NCBI GenBank assembly: GCA_016219985.1
Contig: JACRJO010000013.1
Span: 1-64,000 of the forward strand
Direction: 5' to 3'
Source of the DNA: Sphingobacteriales bacterium
GTDB lineage: Bacteria; Bacteroidota; Bacteroidia; Chitinophagales; Chitinophagaceae
DNA length: 64,000 nt
In this document: positions 1 to 8,019 of the stretch, piece after piece
How positions within the stretch are numbered: position 1 is the first letter of the stretch
Layout: every line of letters starts with the position of its first letter
The notes under the pieces: model-generated
Told to the model about the DNA's origin: nothing
Database searches by the model: none
What the model saw: only the letters and a program-made list of their open reading frames with translations
Position numbers and translations under genes: made by a program

Positions 1-368
1 CATCTGCTATAATAATGTCAGCCCTCCGGGCTTTGTTCGTTTGTCAATTCCGCTTACAATAATCTTGTTAATTCTGTCACCCCTTTGGGGGCTCTGTTCA
101 TTTGTAAGCTCCCTTTGCTATAATTGTTTCGCCCTTTCAGGTTTTTTTTCGTGGAATAACGAGAATATGCTCGACCCCGGAGTTTGATAGGCCCGAAGGG
201 CTGACATAATTATAGAAAGAATCGCTGTTTTGGTTTGAAGCCCCGAAGGGGTGACACGTTACAATATCCTTTTGCTATAATTGTTCCGTCCTTTCGGCGC
301 GCTCTTATGTGGAATAACAGGAATGAATTCTCTCCGGTGTTCAGCAGGCCCGGGGGCCGGCACCTTTA
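1..368. repeat. Cluster of short GC-rich palindromes, no gene
   Basis: This gene-free stretch lies downstream of the minus-strand glycosyltransferase. It carries about seven short hairpin sequences in both orientations, each built around a CCC-(3-5 nt)-GGG core and several followed or preceded by GTCA/TGAC: near 20-32, 77-92, 130-141, 190-205, 238-255, 288-299 and 347-360. The words TGCTATAAT and TAATTGTT recur between them. They look like diverged copies of one REP-like family and may fold into a 3' structure behind the gene. No transposase is seen next to them. A 62-codon frame at 281-469 crosses the repeats and is not believable as a gene. Confidence 0.6.
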
Positions 369-2057
369 TTAGTGATTGGGCCCCGGTTTCGTTTCATCGT
401 CCCGGGGGGCGGGAAGTATCTCTGAAAGGATCATTTCAGAACACTGGCTCTCACGGGTTGATGGATTGATGAATTTGAGATCCAGCCTGGTGATTTCAAA
501 ATCCTTTACCCGAAAGGTTTTCCCGAACCGCAAGCCCGAATTCCCTACCTCTTTGTTGTAGGACGGGTAATAAGCCAGCCATTTTTTTCCGGGTAAGTTC
601 ATTACAGAATCAGACCACTCCTTCCGGATCGTTGCGGTATAGAAATTATAGGAAGCGCTGATATTCTCCTTCCAGAAATATACGGAACCCGGATCCACGG
701 TTCCCCTTGTTTGTTTCGCCAGCACCCGCCCCCCCTGGTACTCCAAAAGTTTCGGATAAAAATTGCTATTCAGCAGGAAGAAACACAGGATCATTGAAGC
801 GACGGACAGGCCAATGGTTTTTTGTGCAGCTCCCAGGAGAGTGCTTTTTATAAAATAGATATAAAGGCTCAGGCAAAAGACCAGTCCCGCCATGACAAGA
901 TAGTGTTGGACCGGAAAGGCCCAGAAATTCAGCACAGCGACAGCTACCAGGAGGAACAGGGAAAGCACCAGCTGGAGCGTAAAAAACCGGTTGGAATGGT
1001 TGCTGTTGTTGAGAAAATAAGCGGCGGTAAACAGGGCCGCAAAAGGAAAACTGATATTCAGGTAATGGGGCAGCTTGAAGCCGGAAAAGGAAACTATAAG
1101 CAGTAAGGCGAGGAAGGTGGCAGCTGAAAACCATTCCGTATGATCTTTCCTGATGTTTTTAAGTTTCGAAAAAAGAGCGGCAAGGGCCAGCAGGCTCCAG
1201 GGGGCAAAGGACCAGAGAAAAGAATGGATAAAAAAGAAATAATCGTTTTTAAGAGCGCTGCCCATACCGCCCGAAAACCGCTCATAACCCTGGTTCAGTA
1301 ATATAAATTTCACCCCGTTAATATGATCCCGGCCCCGGATGATTTTTTCCGGGTGCAGGTTAAACTGGAGATAATAGCAGTACAATACCGGCGAAATAAA
1401 TAAGAAAAAAAGCAGGACGAGGACTGCGAGGCGGATCGTAAAGAGACGGGTCCACTGTCTCCTGTTCAGCAGAAAGAAAATTGCAGCCAGTGCCGGAATA
1501 AAGACCGCGATCATTCCCTTGGTGGAAAAACCAAGAGCCAGCCCAAGAGCCGCGCCAATAACATTGCGCCAGTTATTCTTCAATATTAATTCGGCTAACT
1601 GCCAGGAAGAAAAAGCAATAGTGGCTGTAATGATCGCATCCATCCGGACATCATTATTGGCCAGCATAAAGGAGAAAGAACTTGCCAGGATAAGAGCCGC
1701 GAGCCGGCCGGTTTCCGCTGTGTACAGCAATTTACCGAGGCGGAAAACAGAACAGACACCCAGTATGCTAAACAGGAAGGAGGGAAACTTATAGGCAAAT
1801 CCGGTAACCCCGAAAATTTTATAGCTAAGGGCGGAGAGCCAGAAATGGAGATGAGGTTTATCGAGGTAATCAGCGCCATTATCCACCAGGTTGACATAAT
1901 CCCCGGTCAGGTACATGTGCAGGGCAATATTGGCATGGTGGGCCGAATCATTATCCATCAGGGGAACAAATAACCCGGCGAGACAGACCATCCCCAGCAG
2001 GGAGAAAAGAAAATAATAATGGTTCCGGGATAATAAAGGACTTTCCAAATGAGGCAT
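369..2057 (-). CDS. ArnT-like membrane glycosyltransferase (PMT/GT83-type)
   Basis: A 562-residue integral membrane protein resembling the ArnT / dolichyl-phosphate-mannose mannosyltransferase superfamily, which moves a sugar from a polyprenyl-phosphate carrier onto lipid A or another envelope acceptor at the periplasmic face. The N-terminal hydrophobic helix is followed by the acidic motif PLMDNDSAHH (Asp35/Asp37), the usual catalytic position, and by YLDKPHLHFWL near residues 64-74, a hallmark of ArnT relatives. About eleven to twelve hydrophobic helices follow, then a short soluble tail. It stands alone; the next gene upstream is arsC of the arsenic operon, 60 bases away. The acceptor and donor cannot be read from the sequence; an O-mannosyltransferase of Bacteroidota glycoproteins is an alternative. 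Confidence 0.85.
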   Translation of the reverse strand: MPHLESPLLSRNHYYFLFSLLGMVCLAGLFVPLMDNDSAHHANIALHMYLTGDYVNLVDNGADYLDKPHLHFWLSALSYKIFGVTGFAYKFPSFLFSILGVCSVFRLGKLLYTAETGRLAALILASSFSFMLANNDVRMDAIITATIAFSSWQLAELILKNNWRNVIGAALGLALGFSTKGMIAVFIPALAAIFFLLNRRQWTRLFTIRLAVLVLLFFLFISPVLYCYYLQFNLHPEKIIRGRDHINGVKFILLNQGYERFSGGMGSALKNDYFFFIHSFLWSFAPWSLLALAALFSKLKNIRKDHTEWFSAATFLALLLIVSFSGFKLPHYLNISFPFAALFTAAYFLNNSNHSNRFFTLQLVLSLFLLVAVAVLNFWAFPVQHYLVMAGLVFCLSLYIYFIKSTLLGAAQKTIGLSVASMILCFFLLNSNFYPKLLEYQGGRVLAKQTRGTVDPGSVYFWKENISASYNFYTATIRKEWSDSVMNLPGKKWLAYYPSYNKEVGNSGLRFGKTFRVKDFEITRLDLKFINPSTRESQCSEMILSEILPAPRDDETKPGPNH

Positions 2058-2117
2058 TGTTCAGGCAAGATAAACAAAGATGCCTGAGTTTTGAAAAGCG
2101 GGTTTGCGCTGATTATA

Positions 2118-2516
2118 TTAATCGTTGAGTTCTTCCAGCAGCCCCCTTACTTTATCACGGATCAGGTCTCTCACTCTGTTAAACTCCCCGGGTTCCAGGT
2201 GTTTGGGGTCGGGTATTTGCCAGTCTATAAAGCGTTTGGCCGGCATCCAGGGACAGGCATCGCCGCAGCCCATGGTCACCACGGCATCGAAGGGGGCATA
2301 TTGTTTTACTTCATCCAGGCTCTTGCTGTCGTGGACACTAAGGTCATACCCCAGTTCTTTCATGGCCGCAATGGCCTTGGGGTTTACGATACCCGAGGGC
2401 CTTGACCCGGCGCTGTAGGCTTCTACCTTGTCCCCGCCCAGCAGGCTGGCGAAAGCCTGGCTCATCTGGCTGCGGTTGCTGTTCTCGATACAAACGAAAA
2501 GAAGTTTTTTCTTCAT
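2118..2516 (-). CDS. arsC: Arsenate reductase, thioredoxin-coupled (LMW-phosphatase fold)
   Basis: A 132-residue enzyme that reduces arsenate to arsenite in the cytoplasm so that Acr3 can export it. The phosphatase-type loop CIENSNRSQ (Cys9, Arg15) is at the N terminus, and [11 protein letters not shown] supplies Cys84 and Cys88, the two relay cysteines of the thioredoxin-linked class. A DP pair in IPDPKH matches the general-acid Asp. It is the last gene of the arsenic operon; its ATG overlaps the acr3 stop codon by four bases (ATGA at 2513-2516), a sign of translational coupling. Length is normal for the family. Confidence 0.95.
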   Translation of the reverse strand: MKKKLLFVCIENSNRSQMSQAFASLLGGDKVEAYSAGSRPSGIVNPKAIAAMKELGYDLSVHDSKSLDEVKQYAPFDAVVTMGCGDACPWMPAKRFIDWQIPDPKHLEPGEFNRVRDLIRDKVRGLLEELND

Positions 2517-3550
2517 GTGGTGGTTGGTTTAAATTTCTTCTGCTGCGCCAGGGCAAAGCGGACCAGCAGGATGAGTACGGGTACTTCGATCAGCGGGCCA
2601 ATGACGGCCGCAAAAGCCGCCGGGGAATTGATCGTGAATACTGAAATAGCTACGGCAATACCCAGCTCAAAATTATTTCCCGCTGCGGTAAAAGCCAGGG
2701 AAACGGATTTTGGATAATCTGCTCCCGCTTTCTTAGAAAGAAAGAAGGCGGAGAAGAACATAATGGCAAAATAAATGGATAGGGGAACCGCGATTAGCAA
2801 TACATCGCCCGGGATCTGTACAATCATCTTACCCTTGAGACTGAACATCACCAGAATGGTAAACAACAAAGCAATAAGGGTGATGGGGCTCACGGCGGGC
2901 AGGTAGCGGCGGGTGAACCAGTCTTCCCCCTTCCATTTTATCAGGAAATAGCGGGAGATCATACCTGCTAAAAAGGGGATACCCAAATAGATGAAAACAC
3001 TTTGCGCCACTTCCCCGATCGTGATATTGACTTCATAGCCCTTCAATCCCAGCAGGGGCGGTAGTTTGGTAATAAAGATCCAGGCATAAAAACTATAAAA
3101 GACTACCTGGAAAATACTGTTGAAAGCTACCAGTCCTGCAGCATAAAGCCGGTCGCCCCCGGCCAGGTCATTCCAAACGATCACCATGGCGATACAGCGG
3201 GCAATACCAATCAGGATCAGCCCGGTCATATAGCCCGGATGGCCCCGGAGAAAAATAACGGCCAGCGCAAACATGAGCAGGGGCCCCACGATCCAGTTCT
3301 GAACTAAGGATAGGCCTAATATTTTTTTGTTGGAAAACACTTTGGGGAGTTCTTCATACCGCACTTTGGCCAGCGGGGGATACATCATCAGGATCAGCCC
3401 GATGGCAATGGGTATATTGGTGCTGCCGGACTGAAAGGAATTGATCAGTGTTTCAGCAGCCGGGAAAAAATACCCGATCCCCACCCCGGCTCCCATGGCC
3501 AGGAAGATCCAGAGGGTCAGGTAACGGTCGAGAAAGGAGAGGGTTTTCAA
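2513..3550 (-). CDS. acr3: Acr3-family arsenite efflux permease
   Basis: A ten-helix carrier that exports arsenite across the inner membrane. Family marks are the opening [14 protein letters not shown], the segment [18 protein letters not shown] with the conserved functional cysteine, and [11 protein letters not shown] near the C terminus. The reading frame stays open upstream to a GTG at 3748, but those extra residues are translations of the 66-bp intergenic repeat and do not belong to the family. I therefore place the start at the TTG at 3550 (345 residues, the normal Acr3 length); no in-frame ATG lies between the repeat and the first helix. The exact start remains uncertain. It is followed by arsC with a four-base overlap. 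Confidence 0.9.
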   Translation of the reverse strand: MKTLSFLDRYLTLWIFLAMGAGVGIGYFFPAAETLINSFQSGSTNIPIAIGLILMMYPPLAKVRYEELPKVFSNKKILGLSLVQNWIVGPLLMFALAVIFLRGHPGYMTGLILIGIARCIAMVIVWNDLAGGDRLYAAGLVAFNSIFQVVFYSFYAWIFITKLPPLLGLKGYEVNITIGEVAQSVFIYLGIPFLAGMISRYFLIKWKGEDWFTRRYLPAVSPITLIALLFTILVMFSLKGKMIVQIPGDVLLIAVPLSIYFAIMFFSAFFLSKKAGADYPKSVSLAFTAAGNNFELGIAVAISVFTINSPAAFAAVIGPLIEVPVLILLVRFALAQQKKFKPTTT

Positions 3551-3570
3551 AGCGGTGGTTTTTAATGAAA

Positions 3571-3790
3571 GCTGATTATTAATTATTGGGTCGCCTGAAG
3601 GTGAAAAGACTTTCACTTCTGTAAACGACCCTAATTGCTGATTATTAATTATTGGGTTGCCTAAGGCTGAAAAGACTTCCGCTTCTTTAAACGCCGCTAA
3701 TTGCGGGTTATTAATTATTAGGTCGCCTAAAGTTGAAAAGACTTTCACTTTTGTAAGCGGCCCAATAATTAATAATCTGCTTTAGGGTTT
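3571..3790. repeat. 66-bp tandem repeat array, copy 1
   Basis: Three units start at 3571, 3637 and 3703 (period exactly 66). Each begins GCTGATTATTAATTATTGGG and contains an internal inverted repeat: GGGTCG pairs with CGACCC and GTGAAA with TTTCAC. The array closes with a 27-base tail at 3764-3790 that is identical to the tail of the second array (7929-7955). The last unit is bounded by TTATTAATTATT and AATAATTAATAA, giving a MITE-like outline. Because 66 is a multiple of three, the acr3 frame runs through it unbroken. It sits inside the arsenic operon, between the micro-ORF and acr3. Confidence 0.85.
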
Positions 3791-3827
3791 TATCATCAAT
3801 AAGCGACCCTAATAATTAACACTCTGC

Positions 3828-3890
3828 TCAGCAGCATCCGATGCCGCCGCAACAGCCCCCGTCAATGGGGTCTTTTTGTTGTTTGTTCAT
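3828..3890 (-). CDS. Putative 20-residue cysteine-rich peptide in the ars operon
   Basis: An ATG-started frame of 20 codons encoding MNKQQKDPIDGGCCGGIGCC. Four of the last eight residues are cysteines in two CC pairs separated by glycines. It lies 33 bases downstream of arsM and upstream of acr3 on the same strand, so it would be co-transcribed. The C terminus of ArsM just upstream also ends in CC...CC. Vicinal thiols are classic As(III) ligands, so a metal- or arsenic-binding peptide is an attractive inference, but nothing in the sequence proves translation. It could also be a degenerated 3' fragment of an arsM-like gene. Confidence 0.45.
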   Translation of the reverse strand: MNKQQKDPIDGGCCGGIGCC

Positions 3891-3923
3891 GGCTTTACTA
3901 TTTAGAATGAAAAATAAGAGACA

Positions 3924-4763
3924 TTAACAACAGCCGCTCCCCGGCGCACAGCAGGCGGCCGGTTTTTCGGCATAAACGGTTACGGAAAAAATACCGGTAG
4001 CCCCTTTTTTAAAATCCGCCAGGCTTTTTTCATCTAAGTATTTGTCCAGGATATCATCCGGGATCACAATGGCTTTTTCTTTCTGAACGCTGATTTTGAT
4101 AAAACCGTTTTTTTCGATCAGCCCGAGATACTCCTCTTTCCGGATAGCGCCGGATACACAACCAGCATACATTTCCGCATCTTTTTGCAGGGATTCCGGC
4201 AATTCGCCCAGCAGCACCACGTCAGATATACTGAAGTGGCCGCCGGGTTTCAGGACCCGGAATATTTCTTTGAACACCCCGTCTTTATTGGGTACCAGGT
4301 TGAGAACACAATTGCTGACAATCACATCGGCCATATTGGAAGTAACGGGCATTTTTTCTATATCGCCCTGGCGGAATTCCACATTATTAAAGCCTCTTTT
4401 CTCCGCGTTGGCCCTTGCTTTTTCGATCATGGCCGGGGTAAAGTCGATCCCGATGATTTTGCCGTTCTCACCCGCTTCGGCGCGGGCGATAAAGCAATCG
4501 TTACCAGCCCCGCTGCCGAGGTCAATCACGGTATCTCCTTTTTTGATCTGCGCAAACTGGGTGGGAAGGCCGCAACCCAGGCCAAGATCGGCATCGGGGT
4601 TATAGCCCTTGAGTTCGGTATAATCGTCGCTCATAATATTGTACACTTCGGTGGAGCAGGAGCCCGAACCGCAGCAGGAGGACTGGTTGGTCTCTTTGTC
4701 CTGCAGGGCGATTTCACTGTATTTCTGTCTGACGATTTCTTTGAGTTGTTCATCGGTTGTCAT
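3924..4763 (-). CDS. arsM: Arsenite S-adenosylmethionine methyltransferase
   Basis: A 279-residue class I methyltransferase that methylates trivalent arsenic to mono-, di- and trimethyl forms. The SAM motif I is VIDLGSGAGND, followed by GIDFTPAMIEKA and the post-I region GDIEKMPV. Conserved family cysteines appear in LGLGCGLP and YAGCVSGA, with further cysteines near the N terminus (SSCCGSGSC) and at the C-terminal end (CCAPGSGCC). It is the second gene of the operon, 30 bases behind arsR. The combination with acr3 and arsC gives reduction, methylation and efflux in one unit. Confidence 0.96.
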   Translation of the reverse strand: MTTDEQLKEIVRQKYSEIALQDKETNQSSCCGSGSCSTEVYNIMSDDYTELKGYNPDADLGLGCGLPTQFAQIKKGDTVIDLGSGAGNDCFIARAEAGENGKIIGIDFTPAMIEKARANAEKRGFNNVEFRQGDIEKMPVTSNMADVIVSNCVLNLVPNKDGVFKEIFRVLKPGGHFSISDVVLLGELPESLQKDAEMYAGCVSGAIRKEEYLGLIEKNGFIKISVQKEKAIVIPDDILDKYLDEKSLADFKKGATGIFSVTVYAEKPAACCAPGSGCC

Positions 4764-4793
4764 GGCGATTTGTTTTAGTGATAAAGCAGCCTG

Positions 4794-5129
4794 TCAGCAA
4801 CAGGCTTTTTCGTTTTTAATTTTCAGGTTATTAAACAGGGTATTGAATTCGCTGTTGAACTTTTCAAAGGCCTTCCAGTTGATGCAATAGCAACTGCGGG
4901 GCCCTTCCACGGTGCCGCTGATCAGTCCCGCGTTCTTCAGCTCCTTCAGGTGCTGGGAAACCGTGCTCTGGGCCAGGGGCAGCACATCCACGATCTCGCC
5001 ACAGATACATTCATTCCGCTGGGCCAGCATTTTTAAAATAGAGATCCGGGCAGGGTGACTCATGGCTTTCGCAAAGGCGGCCAGGTCCTGCTCTTTCTGG
5101 GTGAATTCTTCTTTTTTGTGAAAGGCCAT
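4794..5129 (-). CDS. arsR: ArsR/SmtB-family arsenic-responsive repressor
   Basis: A 111-residue winged-helix repressor at the head of the arsenic operon. The winged-helix core includes LPLAQSTVSQHLKELKNAGLI as recognition region. Candidate As(III) ligands are Cys41 and Cys43 in NECICGEI; further thiols occur in SCYCINW and in the terminal CC. In this family, arsenite binding releases the protein from an operator overlapping its own promoter, and just such an inverted repeat around a -7 box lies immediately upstream at 5143-5158. Length is normal. Confidence 0.95.
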   Translation of the reverse strand: MAFHKKEEFTQKEQDLAAFAKAMSHPARISILKMLAQRNECICGEIVDVLPLAQSTVSQHLKELKNAGLISGTVEGPRSCYCINWKAFEKFNSEFNTLFNNLKIKNEKACC

Positions 5130-5142
5130 ATATTAATCTTAT

Positions 5143-5178
5143 ATCGCAAATATACGATGAATATGATTAACCGGGCAA
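5143..5178 (-). promoter_or_regulatory. ars operon promoter with overlapping inverted-repeat operator
   Basis: Read on the minus strand there is TTG (5176-5178), a 21-base spacer and TATATTTG (5147-5154), matching the Bacteroidota consensus TTG-N17-23-TAnnTTTG. The -7 box is framed exactly by ATCG (5143-5146) and CGAT (5155-5158), an inverted repeat that is a plausible ArsR operator. The arsR start codon is at 5129. Confidence 0.7.
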
Positions 5179-5198
5179 AATTTTTTGGAGAATATTTT

Positions 5199-6104
5199 TC
5201 AGGCGCCCTTTTTTTGCTTTCCTTTTACGAGGGTGATGATCACTCCGCTGCCGATGATGCAGGAGATTCCGGCCCAGCTTATCCAGTCGGGGAAGGCGTC
5301 TCCCAGGAGCATGCCGATAAAGACCGAGTAGATAATATTCGCATAACCAAAAACGGATACGATGCCCGCCTTGTCTGATCCGAATGAACGGGTCACAAAA
5401 TACTGCCCGAACAGGGCGGCTGTGCCCATTAGCAGCATCCAGCCCCATTCCGCTCCTGCAGGCCAGCGGAAGTCTATGATAAACAGCCCGTCGGCCGGCA
5501 GCCCGGCAGTATAATGCAGGATCATCGTGACCAGGGGTACCAGGAATCCGCTTGAGAGGAAGGACAATACAATGACGCGTGGGTCGTAATAGGCTGCAAG
5601 CCGGTTTACGGTCAGATAGGCAATCGCCGACGTAATCCCGGATATTAAACCGGCGAGATGATAATACCAGGGTAAATGCATCACCGGTTTGTAGATAAGC
5701 AACATGCCGGCAAAACCCAGGACCACGGCCATCGCCACCCGTTTACCATGGAATTCACCGAACAGGAAATACGAAAAAACGGCAATGAACAAGGCCGAGG
5801 TCAGGTTATAACTCATGGCCGTACCCAGCGGAATGTGCAGGATGCAATAAAGTAAAGTGTACAGGGCCAGGGTTCCCATCAGCCCGCGGAAGGCAAGCCG
5901 CAGCGGTTTCCCTCCCTGTTGTACGGGCCTCTTGATGAGCAGGCCGGGCAGCAGGAACAAAAGACCCGTGGCATTGCGGTAAAAGACTAACTGTCCTGCA
6001 TTGAAACTTTCTTTCAGCGCTTTGGCGGCGCCTCCCATTATGGAAAAACCCAGCGCGGCGAGCAGCATAAAAAAAATGCCTTTGTATCGGGGATCCGGGT
6101 TCAT
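5199..6104 (-). CDS. EamA/DMT-superfamily transporter
   Basis: A 301-residue protein with about ten hydrophobic helices, arranged as two EamA repeats of five (roughly 5-135 and 150-290). The opening FFMLLAALGFSIMGGAAKAL and the second-repeat IISGITSAIAYL are typical of drug/metabolite exporters. The substrate is unknown. The start codon overlaps the stop of the upstream aminotransferase by one base (TGATG at 6102-6106), so the pair is probably translationally coupled and the carrier may move a product or substrate of that enzyme. Confidence 0.88.
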   Translation of the reverse strand: MNPDPRYKGIFFMLLAALGFSIMGGAAKALKESFNAGQLVFYRNATGLLFLLPGLLIKRPVQQGGKPLRLAFRGLMGTLALYTLLYCILHIPLGTAMSYNLTSALFIAVFSYFLFGEFHGKRVAMAVVLGFAGMLLIYKPVMHLPWYYHLAGLISGITSAIAYLTVNRLAAYYDPRVIVLSFLSSGFLVPLVTMILHYTAGLPADGLFIIDFRWPAGAEWGWMLLMGTAALFGQYFVTRSFGSDKAGIVSVFGYANIIYSVFIGMLLGDAFPDWISWAGISCIIGSGVIITLVKGKQKKGA

Positions 6105-7246
6105 CAGAGGGAGATCAGTTTTTCAACGGCTTTTTCCAGCGTCTCTTCCTTTTTGGCAAAGCAAAAGCGCAGGACCTTATCGTCTTTCCCGTCCTGGTAA
6201 AATGCGGAGACCGGGATCGTGGCCACCGCCGCGTCCCGGGTCAGCCGGATCGCAAAGTCTTTATCGCCCTCCTCACTGATGCGGGAATACCGGGCGCAGA
6301 TAAAATAACTGCCATGACTTTCGAGCATATCAAAGCGCGTCGCGCTCATCAGGCGGATAAACCGGTCCCTTTTTTCCTGCATAAAGGATGAAAGGGATAA
6401 ATAGGCATCCTTTTTTTGTAAAAACTCGGCCAGGGCGGCCTGCGTGGGGGTATGACAACTGAAGCAATTGAACTGGTGCACTTTCGTGAATTCTTTCATC
6501 AACTCAGGCGGGGCGATGCAATAGCCCAGTTTCCAGCCGGTACAATGATATACTTTGCCAAAGGAAAAACATACAAAACTGCGCTCCAGGAGGTAGGGGT
6601 ACCGAAGGATGCTCTGGTGCGGGATCCCGTCGAAGATCAGGTGCTCGTAGACCTCATCACTGATGATGAAAATATTTGTCCCCTCCACGATCTTTCTCAG
6701 CGCCTCCATATCTTTTTCACCGAGCACACTGCCGGTGGGGTTATGCGGGGAATTAATGATGATCGCCCTTGTTCTCGGGGTAATGGCTTTCTGCACCGCC
6801 TCCCAGTCAATATGATAATCCGGGTACACCAGCGGCAGGGCAATGGCTTTGGCCCCGTTGATTTCAATATTCGGAATATAACTGTCGTAGGCCGGTTCGA
6901 AGAGGATCACTTCATCTCCCGGGTGCAGGATGGCGGTCAGGGCGGAATAAATCGCATAGGTTCCTCCCGGTGTTACCGTGATATCTGTATCGGGATTGAC
7001 CTTTGCCCGGTAAAGGAGCTCCACTTTTTCCGCAATCGCTTCCCGCAGGGGCAGCCAGCCCGGCATCGGCGCATACTGGTTCAGGTTGTTTTTCATGGCC
7101 CGGTCCACCAGGGCGGTCAGTTCATGACTCATGGGATAATCAGGAAAGCCCTGGCCCAGGTTGACGGCATTGTGCCGGGTGGCCAGTCCGCTCATGACGG
7201 TGAAAATGGTGGTACCAACATGGGGGAGTTTGGAAATTAGTTGCAC
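6104..7246 (-). CDS. PLP-dependent aminotransferase, methionine/kynurenine type
   Basis: A 380-residue class I/II aminotransferase closest in style to YbdL-like methionine aminotransferases. It begins with SKLPHVGTTIFTVMSGLA and NLGQGFPDYP, carries INSPHNPTG for substrate and cofactor contacts, ISDEVYEHL, and the lysine motif SFGKVYHCTGWKLGY in which the Lys forms the Schiff base with PLP. It likely interconverts methionine and its 2-oxo acid (methionine salvage) and may accept aromatic amino acids. It is coupled to the downstream EamA carrier by a one-base stop/start overlap. Confidence 0.9.
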   Translation of the reverse strand: MQLISKLPHVGTTIFTVMSGLATRHNAVNLGQGFPDYPMSHELTALVDRAMKNNLNQYAPMPGWLPLREAIAEKVELLYRAKVNPDTDITVTPGGTYAIYSALTAILHPGDEVILFEPAYDSYIPNIEINGAKAIALPLVYPDYHIDWEAVQKAITPRTRAIIINSPHNPTGSVLGEKDMEALRKIVEGTNIFIISDEVYEHLIFDGIPHQSILRYPYLLERSFVCFSFGKVYHCTGWKLGYCIAPPELMKEFTKVHQFNCFSCHTPTQAALAEFLQKKDAYLSLSSFMQEKRDRFIRLMSATRFDMLESHGSYFICARYSRISEEGDKDFAIRLTRDAAVATIPVSAFYQDGKDDKVLRFCFAKKEETLEKAVEKLISL

Positions 7247-7266
7247 GCGACTATTTTTTAAAATGA

Positions 7267-7297
7267 AGCAGGACTTCCCGGTCGGAGAAGCCCTGCT
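7267..7297 (-). terminator. Possible stem-loop behind the MmcQ/YjbR gene
   Basis: AGCAGG (7267-7272) pairs with CCTGCT (7292-7297), with CTTC/GAAG inside the loop. On the minus strand it follows the stop of the MmcQ-like gene and is succeeded only by a weak T-rich stretch, so it is a tentative terminator. Confidence 0.35.
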
Positions 7298-7330
7298 AAG
7301 TTCCGCAATTCTTGAGTAAGAATCGCCGGG

Positions 7331-7663
7331 TCATATCTTTTTACCCTTGCCGGACACGAGATCGTAGGAGTGGTCGATCCATTCCTTTAGGAGGGCGTTG
7401 GAAACGGAACCATCCACCAGCACGGTATTCCAGTGTTTTTTGTTCATGTGGTACCCCGGCTGCACACAGGGATATTCCTCCCGGAGTTCAATCGCCTTAT
7501 CAGGATCACATTTTACATTAAAGCGCAGGCTTTCCTCATCCAGCCCCGTCAGCAGGAATATTTTCCCTTTCACTTTGTACACGAGCGTATCGGGACCGAA
7601 GGGAAGGGTTTCTTCGGTACCCGGTTTGGAGAGAGAGTAGTTGCGGAGGGATTCGATGTTCAT
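7331..7663 (-). CDS. MmcQ/YjbR-family protein (CyaY-like fold)
   Basis: A 110-residue protein of the MmcQ/YjbR family. Family marks are the opening IESLRNYSLSKPGTEETLPFG, the strand VYKVKGKIFLL, the PGYHMNKKHWNTVLV core and a C-terminal helix with DHSYDLV. Members have a double-wing DNA-binding-like fold, but a precise cellular role is not established. It stands between the 7671-7955 repeat array upstream and the aminotransferase/EamA pair downstream on the same strand. Confidence 0.9.
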   Translation of the reverse strand: MNIESLRNYSLSKPGTEETLPFGPDTLVYKVKGKIFLLTGLDEESLRFNVKCDPDKAIELREEYPCVQPGYHMNKKHWNTVLVDGSVSNALLKEWIDHSYDLVSGKGKKI

Positions 7664-7670
7664 TTTTTGA

Positions 7671-7955
7671 AATTATTAATTATTGGGTCGCCTAAAGCCG
7701 AAAAGGGTTTCACTGCTGTAAATGATTCTGATTGCTGATTATTGATTATTGGGTTGCTTAAAGTTGAAAAGGCTTTCGCTTCTATAAACGACCCAAATTG
7801 CTGATTATTGATTGTTCGGGTCGCTTAAAGTCGAAAAGGTTTTTACTGCTGTAAATGATCCTGATTGCTGATTATTAATTATTGGGGTCGCCTAAAGCCG
7901 AAAGACTTTCGCTTCTATAAACGACCCAAATAATTAATAATCTGCTTTAGGGTTT
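7671..7955. repeat. 66-bp tandem repeat array, copy 2
   Basis: Four units of the same family as at 3571, with starts near 7668, 7734, 7800 and 7867 (periods 66, 66, 67). Each holds TGATTATT...TATTGGGTTG/TCG followed by a GAAAAGN-CTTTC-type inverted core and, in two units, CGACCC. The closing tail 7929-7955 is identical over 27 bases to that of the first array. The units have diverged from one another, so the array is not new. It fills the gap between ridA and the MmcQ-like gene; nothing else is seen in 7664-8019 except a degenerate half unit near 7975-8015. Confidence 0.85.
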
Positions 7956-8019
7956 ATAAAAAATAACGAACTGAATAATCAATAATCCGCCTCTCAGCCC
8001 CCTTCTGCTATAAACGACC

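Noticed and set aside
3551..3748. N-terminal extension of Acr3 by about 66 residues from the GTG at 3748
   Set aside because: The residues are translations of the 66-bp intergenic repeat, found elsewhere without acr3, and exceed the family length. Kept only as a possibility in the findings.
3571..3790. CRISPR-like array
   Set aside because: The whole 66-bp unit repeats, with no unique spacers of constant length, no cas genes nearby, and the units diverge from each other.
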